Source: CAYUZU01 sp964448675 (lineage in GTDB: Bacteria > Planctomycetota > Phycisphaerae > UBA1845 > Fen-1342). Taken from it: 64,000 bases of DNA. The stretch is taken from assembly GCA_964448675.1 (NCBI GenBank), contig CAYUZU010000001.1, positions 1 through 64,000 on the forward strand. Direction: 5' to 3'. The notes beneath the pieces are model-generated. The model was not told the DNA's origin, searched no databases, and worked only from the letters and a program-made list of their open reading frames with translations. The translations under genes were made by a program, and so were the position numbers. Positions 1 through 8,602 of this stretch are shown in pieces; position 1 is the stretch's first letter, and the number at the start of each line of letters is the position of its first letter.

Positions 1-22
1 AGTGCTGCTGCTGAAACGAGAA

Positions 23-55
23 GCGAACGGCTGACACTTCGTGAAAGCCGTTCGC
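23..55 (-). terminator. intrinsic terminator after tRNA-Pro
   Basis: Perfect 10-bp inverted repeat (GCGAACGGCT at 23-32, AGCCGTTCGC at 46-55) starting 4 nt beyond the tRNA 3' end. On the minus strand the stem is followed by the T-rich stretch TTCTCGTTTC. Position and shape fit a Rho-independent terminator for the tRNA transcript; the T tract is interrupted. Confidence 0.7.
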
Positions 56-59
56 CAAA

Positions 60-134
60 TCGGGGCGACAGGATTCGAACCTGCGACCTTCTGCACCCCA
101 TGCAGACGCGCTAGCCATGCTGCGCCACGCCCCG
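60..134 (-). tRNA. tRNA-Pro (anticodon GGG)
   Basis: A complete 75-nt cloverleaf on the minus strand. The acceptor arms are CGGGGCG and CGCCCCG with discriminator A. The D arm is GCGC/GCGC. The anticodon stem TCTGC/GCAGA encloses loop ATGGGGT, giving anticodon GGG. The T arm contains TTCGAAT. C at position 1 is typical of bacterial tRNA-Pro. The 3' CCA is not encoded, since TTTG follows the discriminator, so it must be added enzymatically. Confidence 0.96.
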
Positions 135-147
135 GCACAACCCCTTA

Positions 148-176
148 ACTCTAGGATCTCTCGCTAGCTGCGTCAA
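148..176 (-). promoter_or_regulatory. sigma70-type promoter of tRNA-Pro
   Basis: On the minus strand TTGACG (171-176) is followed after exactly 17 nt by TAGAGT (148-153), about 14 nt before the tRNA 5' end. The -35 box overlaps the lspA stop codon (TGA, 173-175), so the tRNA has its own promoter embedded in the end of the upstream gene. Confidence 0.65.
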
Positions 177-946
177 GCCGGCCCGCTGTCCGGGGCTCCC
201 GCCGCGTCCGCCGGCCGCCGTCGCGATTCCGTCAGCATCCGGATCGCCAGGATCGCCACCCCGCCGACCAGCAGCATGTCCGCCACGTTGAACACCCACG
301 GCCACACGTCCCGCCCGCCGAACCACTTCTGCGAAATCTTGATGAAGTCCCGCACATGCCCCGCCGGCGGGCCCCACTCCGCGATTGCTTCGCGCGGCAC
401 CACCTGCACGTCACTCTCCTCGTCTGGCGGATACTCGCGCAGCTGAACGGTCTTCGGGTCGGCCCCCGGCTCCACCATGTAATACAGCCCCGTCCCCTGC
501 AGCCCGTAGAGCCGGACGAACACGCGGTCGTACATATTGCCCAGCGCGCCCGCCAGAATCCCCGCCAGCGCGATCTGCGTCAGCCAGCGCCGCGCGGGGC
601 ACTGCGCGAACATCCACAGCACCAGCACCAACGCCAGCAGCGACGCGATGACGAACAGCGTGGTCTGCCCCCGGCCGATCCCGAACAGCGCACCAGGGTT
701 CAGCGTCGTATGAAACTCGAGCACGTTGGGAATGAGCACGCGGCCGCCGCCCTGGCGCAGTTCATGAAACGCCCAGTGTTTGGACCAGAGATCGAGCAGC
801 AGGCCCAGCCCGACGACCAGCCACAGCCGCACATGTGAAGGCAGATCGCGAATCGCGGGCTTCTCGTCGAGCGACGCGCTCTGGGGCGCATAGTCGATCG
901 CCGACGTCTCAGGACTGGCGGTTTGGGGATCCGGCGCGGACGACAA
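173..946 (-). CDS. lspA: lipoprotein signal peptidase (signal peptidase II)
   Basis: Inner-membrane aspartyl protease that cleaves the signal peptide of diacylglyceryl-modified prolipoproteins. Four hydrophobic segments lie between about residues 40 and 238. The two catalytic aspartates are in GNMYDR (D140) and FNVAD (D223). At 257 aa it is much longer than the usual 150-170 aa: about 38 residues precede the first membrane segment, and about 55 extra residues separate the two catalytic motifs (roughly 142-197). The only start covering the whole frame is TTG at 946, 3 nt after the stop of the dksA-like gene; a GTG at 832, just before the first membrane segment, is an alternative. It is co-transcribed with the dksA-like gene. 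Many lipoproteins in this window are potential substrates. Confidence 0.92.
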   Translation of the reverse strand: MSSAPDPQTASPETSAIDYAPQSASLDEKPAIRDLPSHVRLWLVVGLGLLLDLWSKHWAFHELRQGGGRVLIPNVLEFHTTLNPGALFGIGRGQTTLFVIASLLALVLVLWMFAQCPARRWLTQIALAGILAGALGNMYDRVFVRLYGLQGTGLYYMVEPGADPKTVQLREYPPDEESDVQVVPREAIAEWGPPAGHVRDFIKISQKWFGGRDVWPWVFNVADMLLVGGVAILAIRMLTESRRRPADAAGAPDSGPA

Positions 947-949
947 CGT

Positions 950-1702
950 CTACAACTCGCGGCCCTGGCGCTCCTGCGCGAGGGTGTACTCATAGCAGTA
1001 CTTCGCCCACGGCTTGGCGCGCAGGCGTGCCTTGCCGATCGGATTGCCCGTGGCCAGGCAATAGCCGTAGGTCTTGTCCTTGATGCGTTCGAGAGCCTCG
1101 TCGATCTCCTTGAGGATGGCACGCTCGCCCTCGATCAACCCCAGCGTGAACTCGAGCTCGTAATTGTCCGAGCCCAGGTCCGCCATGTGGATCGGCATGC
1201 TCGACAGGTCGCCGGCGGCGTCCTGGCGGTTGGCGGCGCGCGTCTCGCTCTCCAGCGTGGACATGTCGCCCACGATCTCGGCCCGCTTCTGCAACAGGAT
1301 GAGCCGGAACTCCTCGAGGTCCTTGGGGGCGAGCGGGCGGGGGGCTCGTGCCGGCTTGGCCTTCGGCTCGGGCGCCGGCGGCGGCGCGACGGGGGCCGGC
1401 GGCGCCTTTCTGGTCGACTTGCGGGCCGTGCTCCGGGTCGTCTTGGTGGCCTTCGTGGTCTTCTTGCTGGCCGTTTGCTGCTTGGCGGCGCTGCGCGTGG
1501 ATTTCTTTTTTGCCGCGGCCTTGGTGGTCTTCTTCCTGGACGCCTTGCTGGCCGTCTTCTTCGGGGTGGTCTTCTTCTTGGCGGCGGACTTCTTCTTGGC
1601 GGTACTGCGTGCCTTCTTGGCCGGCGCCTTCTTCTTCGTCGCTTTGCGGGTGGGTTTCTTGGCCAAGGCTGCGTTCCCGAATCGAGACAGAGACGTTGGC
1701 AC
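950..1702 (-). CDS. TraR/DksA-family protein with Lys/Ala-rich N-terminal tail
   Basis: The C-terminal half (about residues 125-250) has the DksA/TraR layout: a long helical hairpin, then a zinc-finger-like segment containing IGKARLRAKPWAKYC. DksA proteins bind RNA polymerase through the secondary channel. The finger is degenerate: of the four expected cysteines only C215 and C236 remain, the partners being T218 and Y239, so zinc binding is doubtful. Residues about 13-100 are Lys/Ala/Thr-rich, resembling histone H1-like bacterial tails, and suggest nucleic-acid binding (inference). The start is uncertain: GTG at 1702 is used here. It is first gene of a unit with lspA (3-nt gap), behind a near-consensus promoter. 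Confidence 0.8.
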   Translation of the reverse strand: MPTSLSRFGNAALAKKPTRKATKKKAPAKKARSTAKKKSAAKKKTTPKKTASKASRKKTTKAAAKKKSTRSAAKQQTASKKTTKATKTTRSTARKSTRKAPPAPVAPPPAPEPKAKPARAPRPLAPKDLEEFRLILLQKRAEIVGDMSTLESETRAANRQDAAGDLSSMPIHMADLGSDNYELEFTLGLIEGERAILKEIDEALERIKDKTYGYCLATGNPIGKARLRAKPWAKYCYEYTLAQERQGREL

Positions 1703-1760
1703 GGCGATGCTAAGTCCTTGCAGCGCAACGAGATCGCTGCGAAGCCGTTCGAATCCTAAA

Positions 1761-1789
1761 AGTATATTGAGTGATCAGACGCGTGTCAA
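1761..1789 (-). promoter_or_regulatory. sigma70-type promoter of dksA-like gene/lspA
   Basis: TTGACA (1784-1789, perfect -35) and TATACT (1761-1766, one mismatch from TATAAT) are separated by exactly 17 nt on the minus strand. Transcription would start near 1754, about 50 nt before the predicted dksA-like start. It is among the strongest promoters visible in the window. Confidence 0.85.
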
Positions 1790-1844
1790 CGCAGCCCCCG
1801 GCGCATTGCCACGAAACCCGCATAAATCCGTTTGCTGTAACCGA

Positions 1845-2879
1845 TTACGGACGTGACCCCGCGGTCTGTGCCCACTTGGCCAGGGTCTGCTCGGCCGCGC
1901 CGCTGTCGATGGCCGCCCGCGCCTGTGCCGCGCCGGTGGCCCAGTCGTCGGCCAGCCCGGCCACCCAGAGCGCCGCCGCCGCGTTGAACACGACCATCTC
2001 CCGCGCGAGCCCGGGTTGCCCGCCCAGGACCGCGCGGATGATCGCGGCACTGTCCGCGGGCCCGGTCACGTAGAGCTGGTCCAGCATCCCGGGCTCGGCC
2101 CCGATCACGCGGCAATCGACTTCGTCAAACTCGACCCGCTGCCCGTCCCAGCGGGCCATGCGGCTCGGGCCGGCGACGCTGAGATCGCACAGGCCCTCGA
2201 GACCGTGCACAACCATGGCCCGCTCGGTGCCCAGCCGGCGCAGCGCTTCGATCGCCGGCTCGACAAGGTCGACGCGGTTGACGCCCAGCAGCTGCCGCCG
2301 CACGCCCGCCGGGTTGGTCAGCGGCCCGACCAGGTTGAAGATCGTGCGGACACCGAGGGCCTTGCGGACCGGGGCGGCGTACTTCATCGCGGGGTGTAGG
2401 CGGATCGCATACAGAAACGCGACGCGGGCGGTCGTTAGGCAGCGCTCGAGGGCGGCGACGTCGGCGTCGAGGTTGATGCCGAGGGCGTCGAGCACCTCTG
2501 CCGAGCCGCTGGGGCGGGCGTTGCTGCGGTTGCCGTGCTTGGCGACGGTCGCGCCGGCCGCGGCGGCCACGATGGCGACGGTGGACGACACGTTGAACAC
2601 GGGCTTGCCGTCGCCGCCGGTGCCGCAGGTGTCGATGGCGCTGATGCCATCGGGCACGCGGACGGGGGACACGCGGCTGCGCATGGCCTCGGCCGCGCCG
2701 ACGATCTCGTCCACTGTTTCGCCCTTCGCGGCAAGGGTGCTGAGAATCGCGGCCATCATCGGTGGCTCGAGCTGGTTCTCCATGAGCGCATCGAACAGGG
2801 CGCGGGTCTCGTCCACGGTGAGGTGGTCACGGGCGATCAGCTTGGCCAGCAGGTTGCGGGGATCCACGGCACTCCTCAC
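1845..2879 (-). CDS. trpD: anthranilate phosphoribosyltransferase
   Basis: Second step of tryptophan biosynthesis: transfers phosphoribose from PRPP to anthranilate, in the cytoplasm. The 344 aa match the family length. Signatures are DTCGTGGDG (PRPP-binding glycine loop, near residue 83) and KHGNRSNARPSGSAEVL (substrate and Mg-PRPP binding). The frame begins with GTG at 2879, overlapping the galK stop by 4 bp (GTGA). A second GTG four codons on is preceded by AGGAG and could be the true start. No other trp gene is in the window; the coupling to galK is unusual. Confidence 0.95.
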   Translation of the reverse strand: MRSAVDPRNLLAKLIARDHLTVDETRALFDALMENQLEPPMMAAILSTLAAKGETVDEIVGAAEAMRSRVSPVRVPDGISAIDTCGTGGDGKPVFNVSSTVAIVAAAAGATVAKHGNRSNARPSGSAEVLDALGINLDADVAALERCLTTARVAFLYAIRLHPAMKYAAPVRKALGVRTIFNLVGPLTNPAGVRRQLLGVNRVDLVEPAIEALRRLGTERAMVVHGLEGLCDLSVAGPSRMARWDGQRVEFDEVDCRVIGAEPGMLDQLYVTGPADSAAIIRAVLGGQPGLAREMVVFNAAAALWVAGLADDWATGAAQARAAIDSGAAEQTLAKWAQTAGSRP

Positions 2880-4048
2880 GGATACTCAATGGTGGCGCCG
2901 GCGCCGGGTGTGGTTTGGATGAGGGAGGCCTTGCCGAAGCCGGCCCGCTCGTACTGCTCGCGGACGACCTGCTCGATCTGCGGGATGCTGTCGCGCCGAG
3001 CGATGGCGACGATACACCCGCCGAAGCCGCCGCCGGTCATCCGCGCGCCGCGCACGCCGGCGACGCCCGAGGTGATCTCGACGAGCTGGTCGAGCTCGCG
3101 GCAGGAGACCTGGTAGTCGTCGCGCAGCGAGGCGTGCGAGCCGAGCATGAGCCGCCCGAATGCGTCGAGGTCGCCGAGGCGCAGCGCGTCGGCCGCGGCC
3201 TGCGTGCGTTCGTTTTCGGTGACGACGTGGCGCGCGCGGGCGGCGCTGTGTGCGTCCATCCCGGCGGCGTGCTGGCGCACCAGCGCGGGGGTCACGTCGC
3301 GCAGCGACCTGATCGCGGGGTCGACGCGGGCGAAGAACGCGACCGCGTCGCGGCACTGTTGTTGTCGGATGGCGTACTCGCCCGCGGCGAGCTTGTGCCG
3401 CACGCCCGAGTTGATGATCACCACGACGTGATCACCAAGCTGTACCGGGATGTGCTCCCAGTCGCGCGAGCGGCAATCGAGCAGGAACGCGTGGCCGGCC
3501 CGGCCCAGCACACTCACGTACTGGTCCATGATGCCGCACGGCACGCCGGCGTATTCGTGCTCGACCTGTCGCGCGAGATCGGCGAGGTCCGTGCCGGCGA
3601 GCGGCTGGTCTGCCAGGTGCGCCAGCGCACCGGCCGTCGCGACTTCGATGGCCGCCGAGCTCGAGAGGCCGCCGCCGACGGGCACGTCGCTGTCGATCAG
3701 CAGATCGCAGCCCTGAAAGGCCGCGCTGTGCTTGCGGATCAGCACGGCGGTGCCGGCGACGTAACTGGTCCAGTCACCGTGTTCATCGCTCGACCAGGCG
3801 TCGATCGGCCAGATCTGCTCGGCGTCGAGCGCGGCGCTGTGGACGCGCACCCGGCCGTCGTCACGCGGTGCGGCCGCGACCCAGGTGCTCTGCTCGAGCG
3901 CCATGGGGAGAACGAAGCCGTCGTTGTAGTCGGTGTGCTCACCGATGAGGTTGACGCGCCCCGGTGCGCGCGCGACGACGCGGGCGTCCCGCTGAAAACG
4001 CGTCTCGAAGCTGTTACGAATGGTCGATCCGCGCGGGTACTGGTGCAT
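2876..4048 (-). CDS. galK: galactokinase
   Basis: GHMP-family kinase phosphorylating D-galactose to galactose-1-phosphate (Leloir pathway). The N-terminal galactose-binding signature GRVNLIGEHTDYN, the ATP-binding loop GGGLSSSAAIEVA and the C-terminal RMTGGGFGGCIVAI are all present. The frame is open from a GTG at 4072, but ATG at 4048 gives a normal N-terminus and 390 aa. With that start it overlaps the end of the upstream membrane-protein gene by 35 bp, so the pair is probably translationally coupled. It overlaps trpD by 4 bp. No galT, galE or galM is visible nearby. Confidence 0.95.
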   Translation of the reverse strand: MHQYPRGSTIRNSFETRFQRDARVVARAPGRVNLIGEHTDYNDGFVLPMALEQSTWVAAAPRDDGRVRVHSAALDAEQIWPIDAWSSDEHGDWTSYVAGTAVLIRKHSAAFQGCDLLIDSDVPVGGGLSSSAAIEVATAGALAHLADQPLAGTDLADLARQVEHEYAGVPCGIMDQYVSVLGRAGHAFLLDCRSRDWEHIPVQLGDHVVVIINSGVRHKLAAGEYAIRQQQCRDAVAFFARVDPAIRSLRDVTPALVRQHAAGMDAHSAARARHVVTENERTQAAADALRLGDLDAFGRLMLGSHASLRDDYQVSCRELDQLVEITSGVAGVRGARMTGGGFGGCIVAIARRDSIPQIEQVVREQYERAGFGKASLIQTTPGAGATIEYP

Positions 4049-5048
4049 GATGGGGTGATTGCTTCTTGGCACGCTCGCGCAGCACCGGCATCAGCTTGGC
4101 GATCTCGTGCGCGTAGCCGCTGTTCGGGAATTCGCGCAGGATCTGTTCACCGGCGGCGATCGCGTTGTGGAACTGTTTGTAGGAAACGGCAATGGTGAAG
4201 CGGGTCTTGATCTGCTCCAGCCGGGCGCGGAACACCGTGCGGGCGGATTCCTTCAGCGCTTCGGCTTCCTTCGGCACGAGGTACAGGTCGAGCGAGAACA
4301 GCAGGCGGTGGGCCCGCTCGATATCTTCGTTGCGTACGGCTTCTTCATAGTCCTGCAGCAGCTTCTGCTTGTGCTCCTGGCGGCGAATCTCGATCTCGCC
4401 GGGCAGGGCGGCGATGCGCGGGTCTTCGGGGAACAGGGCCTGCAGCCGCTTGCAGTCCTTGAGGGCCTGTTCCCACTTCTCTTCGTCACAGAGCTTGTCG
4501 AACCGCGCGAGCACCGCCGTGATGCGCTCTTCGGTGGTGGCCTTGCGGGCGCGTTCGAGGTCCTCGCGGAACCGGGCGGCTTCCTCGTGGTAGCCGAACT
4601 CGGTGTCGACGCTGCGGATAAGGTGCTGGGCGGCGTCCCAGTCCTGCTTGATGATGGCGCTGTGAATCTGCTCGCGGAGGAACTCGAAGTCCTTCTCGCG
4701 ATAGACCAATCGCTTGGCCCACTCCGACAGGCTGCTGTTCTCGGCGATGATGCGGATCTGCTCTTCGGTCTGCCGCTGCAGCTCGGCCGAGGCCAGCAGC
4801 GCCTCGTACGCGCGATAGGAATAGTTGACGAACTTGCGCAGCAGGAACACCTGCGAATAGAACAGCAGGCCGAACAGGGCCACCACGACGCCAGCCGCGA
4901 TCAGGCTGACGCCGGAGAGGGCGCTGCCGGTGGTTGCCCACGCGTAGATGCCGAAGACCGTGGTGAGCAGCCCGGCCAGAATGAGAACGACCAGGGCGAG
5001 CACGGCGAAGCGTTGCAGGATGCTTGGTGCGGTCGGCGGAGTCGGCAT
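4014..5048 (-). CDS. membrane-anchored helical repeat protein of unknown function
   Basis: A 344-aa protein with two hydrophobic segments near the N-terminus (about 13-34 and 44-66), then a long, charged, mainly helical cytoplasmic region (about 75-330). Motifs of the type W(x)2A(x)2L(x)2 and repeated 30-40-residue helix pairs suggest TPR-like repeats or coiled coil. No catalytic motif is recognised. It is first in a unit with galK and trpD. A scaffold role would be a guess from shape only. Confidence 0.7.
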   Translation of the reverse strand: MPTPPTAPSILQRFAVLALVVLILAGLLTTVFGIYAWATTGSALSGVSLIAAGVVVALFGLLFYSQVFLLRKFVNYSYRAYEALLASAELQRQTEEQIRIIAENSSLSEWAKRLVYREKDFEFLREQIHSAIIKQDWDAAQHLIRSVDTEFGYHEEAARFREDLERARKATTEERITAVLARFDKLCDEEKWEQALKDCKRLQALFPEDPRIAALPGEIEIRRQEHKQKLLQDYEEAVRNEDIERAHRLLFSLDLYLVPKEAEALKESARTVFRARLEQIKTRFTIAVSYKQFHNAIAAGEQILREFPNSGYAHEIAKLMPVLRERAKKQSPHHAPVPARIDHS

Positions 5049-5282
5049 GATTCACCTGGGCCTTTCCGGGGCGGCGGAACGTGACGTGCTCACGGGCCAC
5101 ACGAAGCGGATCCTACAAACGTCAGGAGCGGTGTGCCAGTGCCGGGCGCTACAGATTGCGGCGCAAAGCTGCCGCGTACCAGCTTGCAGGAACCGGTCAT
5201 TCCGGACCGTCGCCTCTCTCACAACCGGACGAGTGCCGCCGGGGGGAAGGGGCGCCTCGACCCGCATGAAGCGGAAGAGGTG

Positions 5283-6146
5283 TCAGATGATCGAGTCGCC
5301 GCCGTCGTCGTTGCCGCCGTCGTCCGGGATATCCTCGATACCGCCGCCGTTACCGGAGCCGTCGTTGCCCGAACCGCCATCACCATTGCCGTCGTCGCCG
5401 CCGTCATCCTGGGTATCGGGAATGAGTAGCGGACGCAGGCCGTCCTTGAGCAGGTCGATGAAATCGGTCGACTGGAAGCCGACGGTCAGGGCGGTGAAGA
5501 ACGTGTCGGCCCAGGCTTCGAGCAGTCGGGCGACGAACTTGCGCTCCGTGGGGGTGTCCGAATCCTGGAAGCGCGCATCTGCTTTGGGCAGTCGGCCGAC
5601 GGCGCCGCCAAACTCGTAGGTCCGCGCCGACTGGGCGCGGTCAGCGGCCTTGTTGTTGAGCGGCTTTTGCGCGCCCTCGGCTTCAGCCATGGCATCGCGC
5701 AGGGCAATGAGGTCTTCGATGCTCATGCCGCCCGTGCCAGTGGTGCCACCAGCACCGCCGCCGGTGTTGCTCAGCCCGCCGAGGTCGCCCAGCGAGGTGA
5801 TGCCGCCGAAAGAGCCACCCATCAGGTCGCCGGCGATGTCCATCAGGTTGCTGATCGTGCTGCCGCCACTGCCGGACCGGCCGGTCGTGCCTTGGCTGGC
5901 GCCACGGTTCTGGTCACTGGCGTTCTGGCCGGAACGGGGTGCGTTGACACGCTCGTCGATGAAGCCGTTGTGCTGGGCGATGGCGCGCTGCACCCAGGTC
6001 CCCGGGGCGCGCTCCTGGACGTTGCCGGGCTGAACGTTCTGCTTGGGAGAGCGGTCGGCGACGTTCGAGTCGTCATCCGACTGGGCCAGCGCGGGCAGGA
6101 CACAGAAGGCACCGACCAGGCACAAAGCGGCAAGAGCGCGGTTCAT
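5283..6146 (-). CDS. secreted Gly/Asp-rich protein of unknown function
   Basis: A 287-aa protein with a clear Sec signal peptide (cleavage expected after ALA at about residue 21). A Gly/Ser/Thr-rich central region (about 80-145) precedes a short helical region (about 150-235, with DTFFTALTVGFQSTDF). A strongly acidic Gly/Asn/Asp tail (about 245-287) resembles Ca2+-binding low-complexity tails, without canonical RTX nonapeptides. A GAGG sequence about 8 nt upstream of ATG 6146 may be its ribosome-binding site. Not recognised as a known family. Confidence 0.65.
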   Translation of the reverse strand: MNRALAALCLVGAFCVLPALAQSDDDSNVADRSPKQNVQPGNVQERAPGTWVQRAIAQHNGFIDERVNAPRSGQNASDQNRGASQGTTGRSGSGGSTISNLMDIAGDLMGGSFGGITSLGDLGGLSNTGGGAGGTTGTGGMSIEDLIALRDAMAEAEGAQKPLNNKAADRAQSARTYEFGGAVGRLPKADARFQDSDTPTERKFVARLLEAWADTFFTALTVGFQSTDFIDLLKDGLRPLLIPDTQDDGGDDGNGDGGSGNDGSGNGGGIEDIPDDGGNDDGGDSII

Positions 6147-6205
6147 GATACAACCTCGATTATCTGGACCGTGACGAACACGTGCTTGCGTAGCAACGCC
6201 AGTCT

Positions 6206-6211
6206 ATTATA
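6206..6211 (-). promoter_or_regulatory. possible -10 box of the secreted Gly/Asp-rich gene
   Basis: A perfect TATAAT on the minus strand, about 60 nt upstream of ATG 6146, in the short spacer between divergent genes. The -35 position is weak (CAACCG), so only the -10 is supported. Confidence 0.4.
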
Positions 6212-6267
6212 GCCTAATCGGCAAGCGGCGGTTGCGATACCACTTGGGGCTGAAAAGGCGGCAGTTC

Positions 6268-7356
6268 ATGGATGAATGGCTGCGAGAGGCGGGGACGCGT
6301 ATCGGACGTCGGCACCTGCCGGCGGTGTTGCTGGTGATCGCGCTGGCGGGCTGCGAGAAGGCTTCGCAACCGCCGGCGGGCGACGGCGACGGGGTTCACA
6401 CGATCCTGGTGGTGGGACGTCGGGGCGACGATCCGCAGTGGCCGGGGATCTGTGGCGGGGCGGAGCGGTTCGGTGTGGACGTGGGGATGGTGGACGTCCG
6501 TATCAGCCTCCCGGATGGCTCTACGTGGGACGCCTATCGTGCCTGTGTCGAGCAGGGGGTCGCCGACGGCGCCGACGCGATCTGTCTACAGGTGACGCCG
6601 GCGGACCTGGCCGAGCCCGACGAGTTGTCGCGGGTGATTGATGTCGTCGCGCGGCTTCAGTTGGCGCTGGTCACGATGGGGCAGTCGGCGAACGATCCGC
6701 GCGTATACGGGGAGGTGCGGGTGGATCGGGCGGCAGGAGCTGAACTGCTGGCGCAGCGCCTGGACGAGGTGGCGGCGGGGCGTCAGAGCTATCTCCTCGT
6801 GGCGGATCCTGACGCAAACCCGGTCGCGAATGCGACTTATCAGCGTTTCGCCCACGTGGCCCGGCGGCAGGTGGATCTTCATCTGCTGCGTGAGAGCAAG
6901 GCCGGGCGCCAGCTCGGGACGCCCCGGGACCAGATCGAGGAGCTCCTCGCGCTCTTCCCGAACGCGGGCCTGATCGTGACGCTCGACCCCGAGCCGTGGA
7001 TCACGGCCCCTGACGGCTGGCTGCAGAAAGTGCGCGGGCTCAATAGTCGTTTCCGATTCGTAACGCTGTCGACGGTGCCCGACCTCTGGCATCATCTCGG
7101 AACGGCGGCGGCCCCCGGCAATGCGGCGGCGCTGATCGGGCCGATCGATGGCGAGATCGGCTATCAGGCTTGTCGGCTGGCACTTAGGGGGCTCCTGACG
7201 CAGCGCGAGACGTCGCCCATCGAGTGGATCCCCAACGAGCTGGTGACGCCGACGACCCTGGACGACTTCGCCGAGCGGTACGCGAAGGCCGCCAACGGGC
7301 TCGATCTGCGGCGATATCGCGGCGGACTGCTGCAGCCGGCGCCGGTCGCACCCTGA
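6268..7356 (+). CDS. periplasmic-binding-protein-like lipoprotein
   Basis: A 362-aa lipoprotein. Starting at ATG 6268, a charged N-terminus and a hydrophobic stretch lead to the lipobox ALAGC. The mature part looks like a sugar-type periplasmic binding protein fold: ILVVGRRGDDPQW opens the first Rossmann-like lobe, GADAICLQVTPAD resembles the conserved 'GvDgIi' segment, and the second lobe carries NAGLIVTLDPEP. No ABC transporter permease or ATPase is adjacent, so it may be an orphan ligand sensor. Ligand unknown. Confidence 0.7.
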   Translation: MDEWLREAGTRIGRRHLPAVLLVIALAGCEKASQPPAGDGDGVHTILVVGRRGDDPQWPGICGGAERFGVDVGMVDVRISLPDGSTWDAYRACVEQGVADGADAICLQVTPADLAEPDELSRVIDVVARLQLALVTMGQSANDPRVYGEVRVDRAAGAELLAQRLDEVAAGRQSYLLVADPDANPVANATYQRFAHVARRQVDLHLLRESKAGRQLGTPRDQIEELLALFPNAGLIVTLDPEPWITAPDGWLQKVRGLNSRFRFVTLSTVPDLWHHLGTAAAPGNAAALIGPIDGEIGYQACRLALRGLLTQRETSPIEWIPNELVTPTTLDDFAERYAKAANGLDLRRYRGGLLQPAPVAP

Positions 7357-7489
7357 GGCGACGCTGGCGGGGCGGGTTACGGACGGCCGATAAGAACCGT
7401 AGCTACTGGGGGCGTCGAGGAACGATCACCGGACTGGGGGCCGACCCGGGCCCACGAGAACCAGCACAATCACGACAAGGAGAGCATGG

Positions 7490-8521
7490 ATGCGAGAACA
7501 GTGGTTGGTGGCGATTGGCGTGGCGGTGGCGGTGGGGTTGATCATGGCGGGCTGCGTGACGCAGCCGACGACGCCGGGCGGCGACGAGACGGCGGTGTTG
7601 GGGGCGTTCCTGCCGGGCGAGGTATCGCTGGCGATCGACGAGTTGCCGGAGGACGAGGACGACGTGACCGCCGAGAGCGGCAACCCGGTGCGGAACACGT
7701 ACGAGCGGGTGGTGCGGTCGGCGGCGACGGTGGTGCATCGCTTCCAGCGTATGGCGGACAAGGCGCTGGCACTGGGTGCGGAGATCCGCAACGACTTCAC
7801 TGATCCCAACCAGACCCAGGTCGAGGGCAGCTTCATCGCGGACGGAACGCTCGTGACGTACAAGGCCGACTTCTCGGCTTTCGATATCGACGGCGACGGC
7901 ACGGATGACGGCTCGGGCAACGCCGTGGACACGCCAGTAGCGGTGCGCGTGTGGGTCAATCGCGGCAACGGCTACGAGCAGTTCCTCTGTGCACTGGTGA
8001 CGACCAAGCCGACCACGGACAACTTCGGTGCGGGGCAGGTGTATGTGTACCCATACGCGGCGCTCGCAACGGCGCCGGATGACGTGTACATCCATGTCGA
8101 CTACGACCGGACGGACGCGGGGCACAAATGGAACGTGGCGTACGTCGAGGGTGTGCTGCACCCGAAGCACCGCGTTTCGATCGGCACGGCGCGGGTCGAT
8201 GTCCGTACCAACGCCAGCGATCAGACCGAGAAGACGGTGCGGGCCGCGTACCAGTTCAACGACAATCCCTACGGGTTCGAGACGTTCCAGTCGGCGGTGC
8301 ACTACCTGCGCGGCGGTGACGGGCTGCTCGCGTCCGCGAAGGCGATCGGCGGCCTGGCGCAGGTCGAGTTCACCAATGTCTGTGTCAGCCTCGACGACCG
8401 CACACTGGCGACCAGCGGCGAGTGCGACAGCTTCGATACGCAGGACATGACGTATCTCGAGCTGCCCGCGGACGGCGTGGCGGATTTCCCGGCGGCGTTT
8501 CCGGCGGTGCCGACGTTCTAG
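7490..8521 (+). CDS. lipoprotein of unknown function
   Basis: A 343-aa lipoprotein with signal peptide and lipobox LIMAGC (cysteine at about residue 22), preceded by a good Shine-Dalgarno (AAGGAG, 7 nt before the ATG). An acidic linker follows the lipid anchor. The rest is predicted mostly beta and includes the Asp-rich segment DIDGDGTDDG, a possible Ca2+-binding loop. Not recognised as a family member. Same orientation as the upstream binding-protein lipoprotein, 133 bp away. Confidence 0.65.
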   Translation: MREQWLVAIGVAVAVGLIMAGCVTQPTTPGGDETAVLGAFLPGEVSLAIDELPEDEDDVTAESGNPVRNTYERVVRSAATVVHRFQRMADKALALGAEIRNDFTDPNQTQVEGSFIADGTLVTYKADFSAFDIDGDGTDDGSGNAVDTPVAVRVWVNRGNGYEQFLCALVTTKPTTDNFGAGQVYVYPYAALATAPDDVYIHVDYDRTDAGHKWNVAYVEGVLHPKHRVSIGTARVDVRTNASDQTEKTVRAAYQFNDNPYGFETFQSAVHYLRGGDGLLASAKAIGGLAQVEFTNVCVSLDDRTLATSGECDSFDTQDMTYLELPADGVADFPAAFPAVPTF

Positions 8522-8576
8522 TCGCTGCGCGAAACCGCAAAACGCGCGATGCAGAAGGCGGAATGGGTGGCAGAGA

Positions 8577-8602
8577 CGAGGTCGGTCGTGAGGACGACCT
8601 CG
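8577..8602. terminator. possible hairpin between convergent genes
   Basis: Perfect 8-bp inverted repeat CGAGGTCG (8577-8584) / CGACCTCG (8595-8602) in the 220-bp space between the convergent lipoprotein gene and rseP. No T tract follows on either strand, so intrinsic termination is uncertain. Nothing else was recognised in the spacer. Confidence 0.35.

Noticed and set aside
5049..5282. A gene in the 234-bp space upstream of the membrane-protein/galK/trpD unit
   Set aside because: Frames there are short, have no start signals or homology, and no convincing promoter boxes beyond a weak TAGGAT near 5110-5115.
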